Source: Endobacter medicaginis
Lineage (GTDB): Bacteria; Pseudomonadota; Alphaproteobacteria; Acetobacterales; Acetobacteraceae
Direction: 5' to 3'
Assembly: GCF_014192375.1 (NCBI RefSeq)
Contig: NZ_JACHXV010000009.1
Span: 1-64,000, forward strand
Length of the DNA: 64,000 nt
Shown here: positions 63,362-64,000 of the stretch, in pieces
Layout: every line of letters begins with the position of its first letter
How positions within the stretch are numbered: position 1 is the stretch's first letter
The notes under the pieces: generated by a model
Told to the model about the DNA's origin: nothing
The model's database searches: none
The model's input: the letters and a program-made list of their open reading frames with translations, nothing else
Program-made: the position numbers and the translations under genes

Positions 63362-63894
63362 TCGGGGAGGTCGGTTGCTGTGCTGTCGCTGGCCGCGGCG
63401 GCCTGCCAGGCAAACACGCACAGCCCTGGCAGCAGACACAAGGTCACCAGCCCACCGCCCAGTCGCATCGCAACCCCTCCGGCCGCCAGTGCGGCGATGC
63501 GCAGCAGCAGCGTCGCCGTCCGCGACCAGCCTGGGCGCTGCAGGATCGTCGCTGCCGCCGGCGCCAGCGCACAGGCGGCGACAGCCAGGGGCGGCACCAG
63601 CCGGGCCGCCAGTCCGGCATCGAAGCCGCGCAGCATCGCCTGCACGGCGACCGCACGCGCGCCCCAGTCCGGCGCGAGCCATGACAGCACCGAGGCAACC
63701 AGCCCGAACGGCAGCGCCGTGGGCCCCAGCACGTCACGCAACAGCAACACGAACCCGATCAGCAGTGCCGGCAGAAGTGCGAGGGATGCCGCCAGCAGAC
63801 AGCTCATGAGGATGACCCCGGCCGCCAGCAGGCTCGACAGGGTATGACCCGCTCCCCGTGCCGGATCGGGACCGGGGGCCGGCGTCTGGTTCAT
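63343..63894 (-). CDS. Multi-pass membrane protein, unknown
   Basis: This 183-residue protein has about four membrane helices (LLAAGVILMSCLLAASLALL, LLIGFVLLL, a segment around LVPPLAVAACALAPAAA and a C-terminal LVTLCLLPGLCVFAWQAA). It is rich in A/L/P with no recognisable family. It lies seven bases downstream of the adenine deaminase gene on the same strand and is probably co-transcribed. Confidence 0.55.
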   Translation of the reverse strand: MNQTPAPGPDPARGAGHTLSSLLAAGVILMSCLLAASLALLPALLIGFVLLLRDVLGPTALPFGLVASVLSWLAPDWGARAVAVQAMLRGFDAGLAARLVPPLAVAACALAPAAATILQRPGWSRTATLLLRIAALAAGGVAMRLGGGLVTLCLLPGLCVFAWQAAAASDSTATDLPDQPSGR

Positions 63895-63901
63895 CGCGGC
63901 G

Positions 63902-64000
63902 TCACCCCGGATCGAGCAGCGCCATCCGGTCCACGTCCACCAGACCGCGATCGGTGATCTTGAGATGCGGGATCACCGGCAGGGTGAGGAACGCGAGTTG
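63902..64000 (-). CDS. ade: Adenine deaminase C-terminal end (partial)
   Basis: The last 32 codons of a minus-strand gene cut by the window edge read [20 protein letters not shown], then [12 protein letters not shown] and a stop. The L-P-V-I-P-x-L-K-I-T-D-x-G-L-x-D-V pattern is characteristic of the C-terminus of adenine deaminase (AdeC), which converts adenine to hypoxanthine. The rest lies beyond 64000. Confidence 0.75.
   Translation of the reverse strand, partial: QLAFLTLPVIPHLKITDRGLVDVDRMALLDPG

Overview
The window is GC-rich bacterial DNA, most probably from an alphaproteobacterium of the Acetobacteraceae/Rhodospirillales type. The basis is gene content and order: sdhCDAB with an alphaproteobacterial SdhC/SdhD pair; the order nfuA - (nitroreductase) - tsaB - rimI - fur - olsB - lnt - praR-like regulator; mutY next to a DUF721 gene; DUF484 next to xerC; and a TTAA-N7-TTAA CtrA-type box. 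The family-level assignment is inference.

Positions 1 to about 10,236 are the right part of an integrated element. Its base composition is visibly less GC-rich and it carries a plasmid-type replication protein, several small unknown genes, HTH and antitoxin-type genes, a metallophosphoesterase and an Abi/HEPN-type defence gene. It ends at a 3'-half copy of a tRNA-Gln(TTG) gene (10184-10236), as expected when an element has integrated into a tRNA 3' end. The other end, the intact tRNA and any integrase lie left of the window. The most intriguing part is 6557-8603. There an Xre/MbcA/ParS-type antitoxin gene lies upstream of a calcineurin-like phosphoesterase rather than the usual RES toxin. Facing it across a promoter region full of palindromes and direct repeats is an orphan HipB-like HTH gene with a 50-residue partner.

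From 10,269 onward the sequence is chromosomal. 10.3-20.1 kb: HU, an RgpF-like polysaccharide protein, a repeat-rich RTX-like protein, a secreted prolyl oligopeptidase, the succinate dehydrogenase operon and a tyrosine-phosphatase-like protein. 20.3-26.6 kb: a minus-strand housekeeping block (praR-like, lnt, olsB, fur, rimI, tsaB, rutE-like, nfuA) with one divergent TusA-like gene. 26.8-33.5 kb: a secreted beta-propeller, three small secreted or lipoprotein genes, a DUF6481 protein, an M61 aminopeptidase, a Nudix hydrolase and a PhzF protein. 33.5-43.3 kb: a Fur-box-preceded, divergent IucA/IucC siderophore synthetase, a TRIC channel, a thioredoxin, a POT transporter, a POTRA protein, a PLD-S10 peptidase pair and an NCS1 permease.

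43.4-51.0 kb holds a periplasmic molybdenum aldehyde oxidoreductase operon (paoABC) translationally coupled to a chorismate-lyase-like gene, with moaB (molybdenum cofactor synthesis) nearby, plus a TPR-glycosyltransferase and an aminotransferase. 51.0-64.0 kb carries mutY, DUF721, two convergent overlapping SDR genes, a MAPEG protein, a large cruciform-type inverted repeat, cyanase, priA, a tightly overlapping DUF484-xerC-pip-retropepsin operon, zur, a TPR/ATP-grasp protein, a membrane protein and the 3' end of an adenine deaminase gene.
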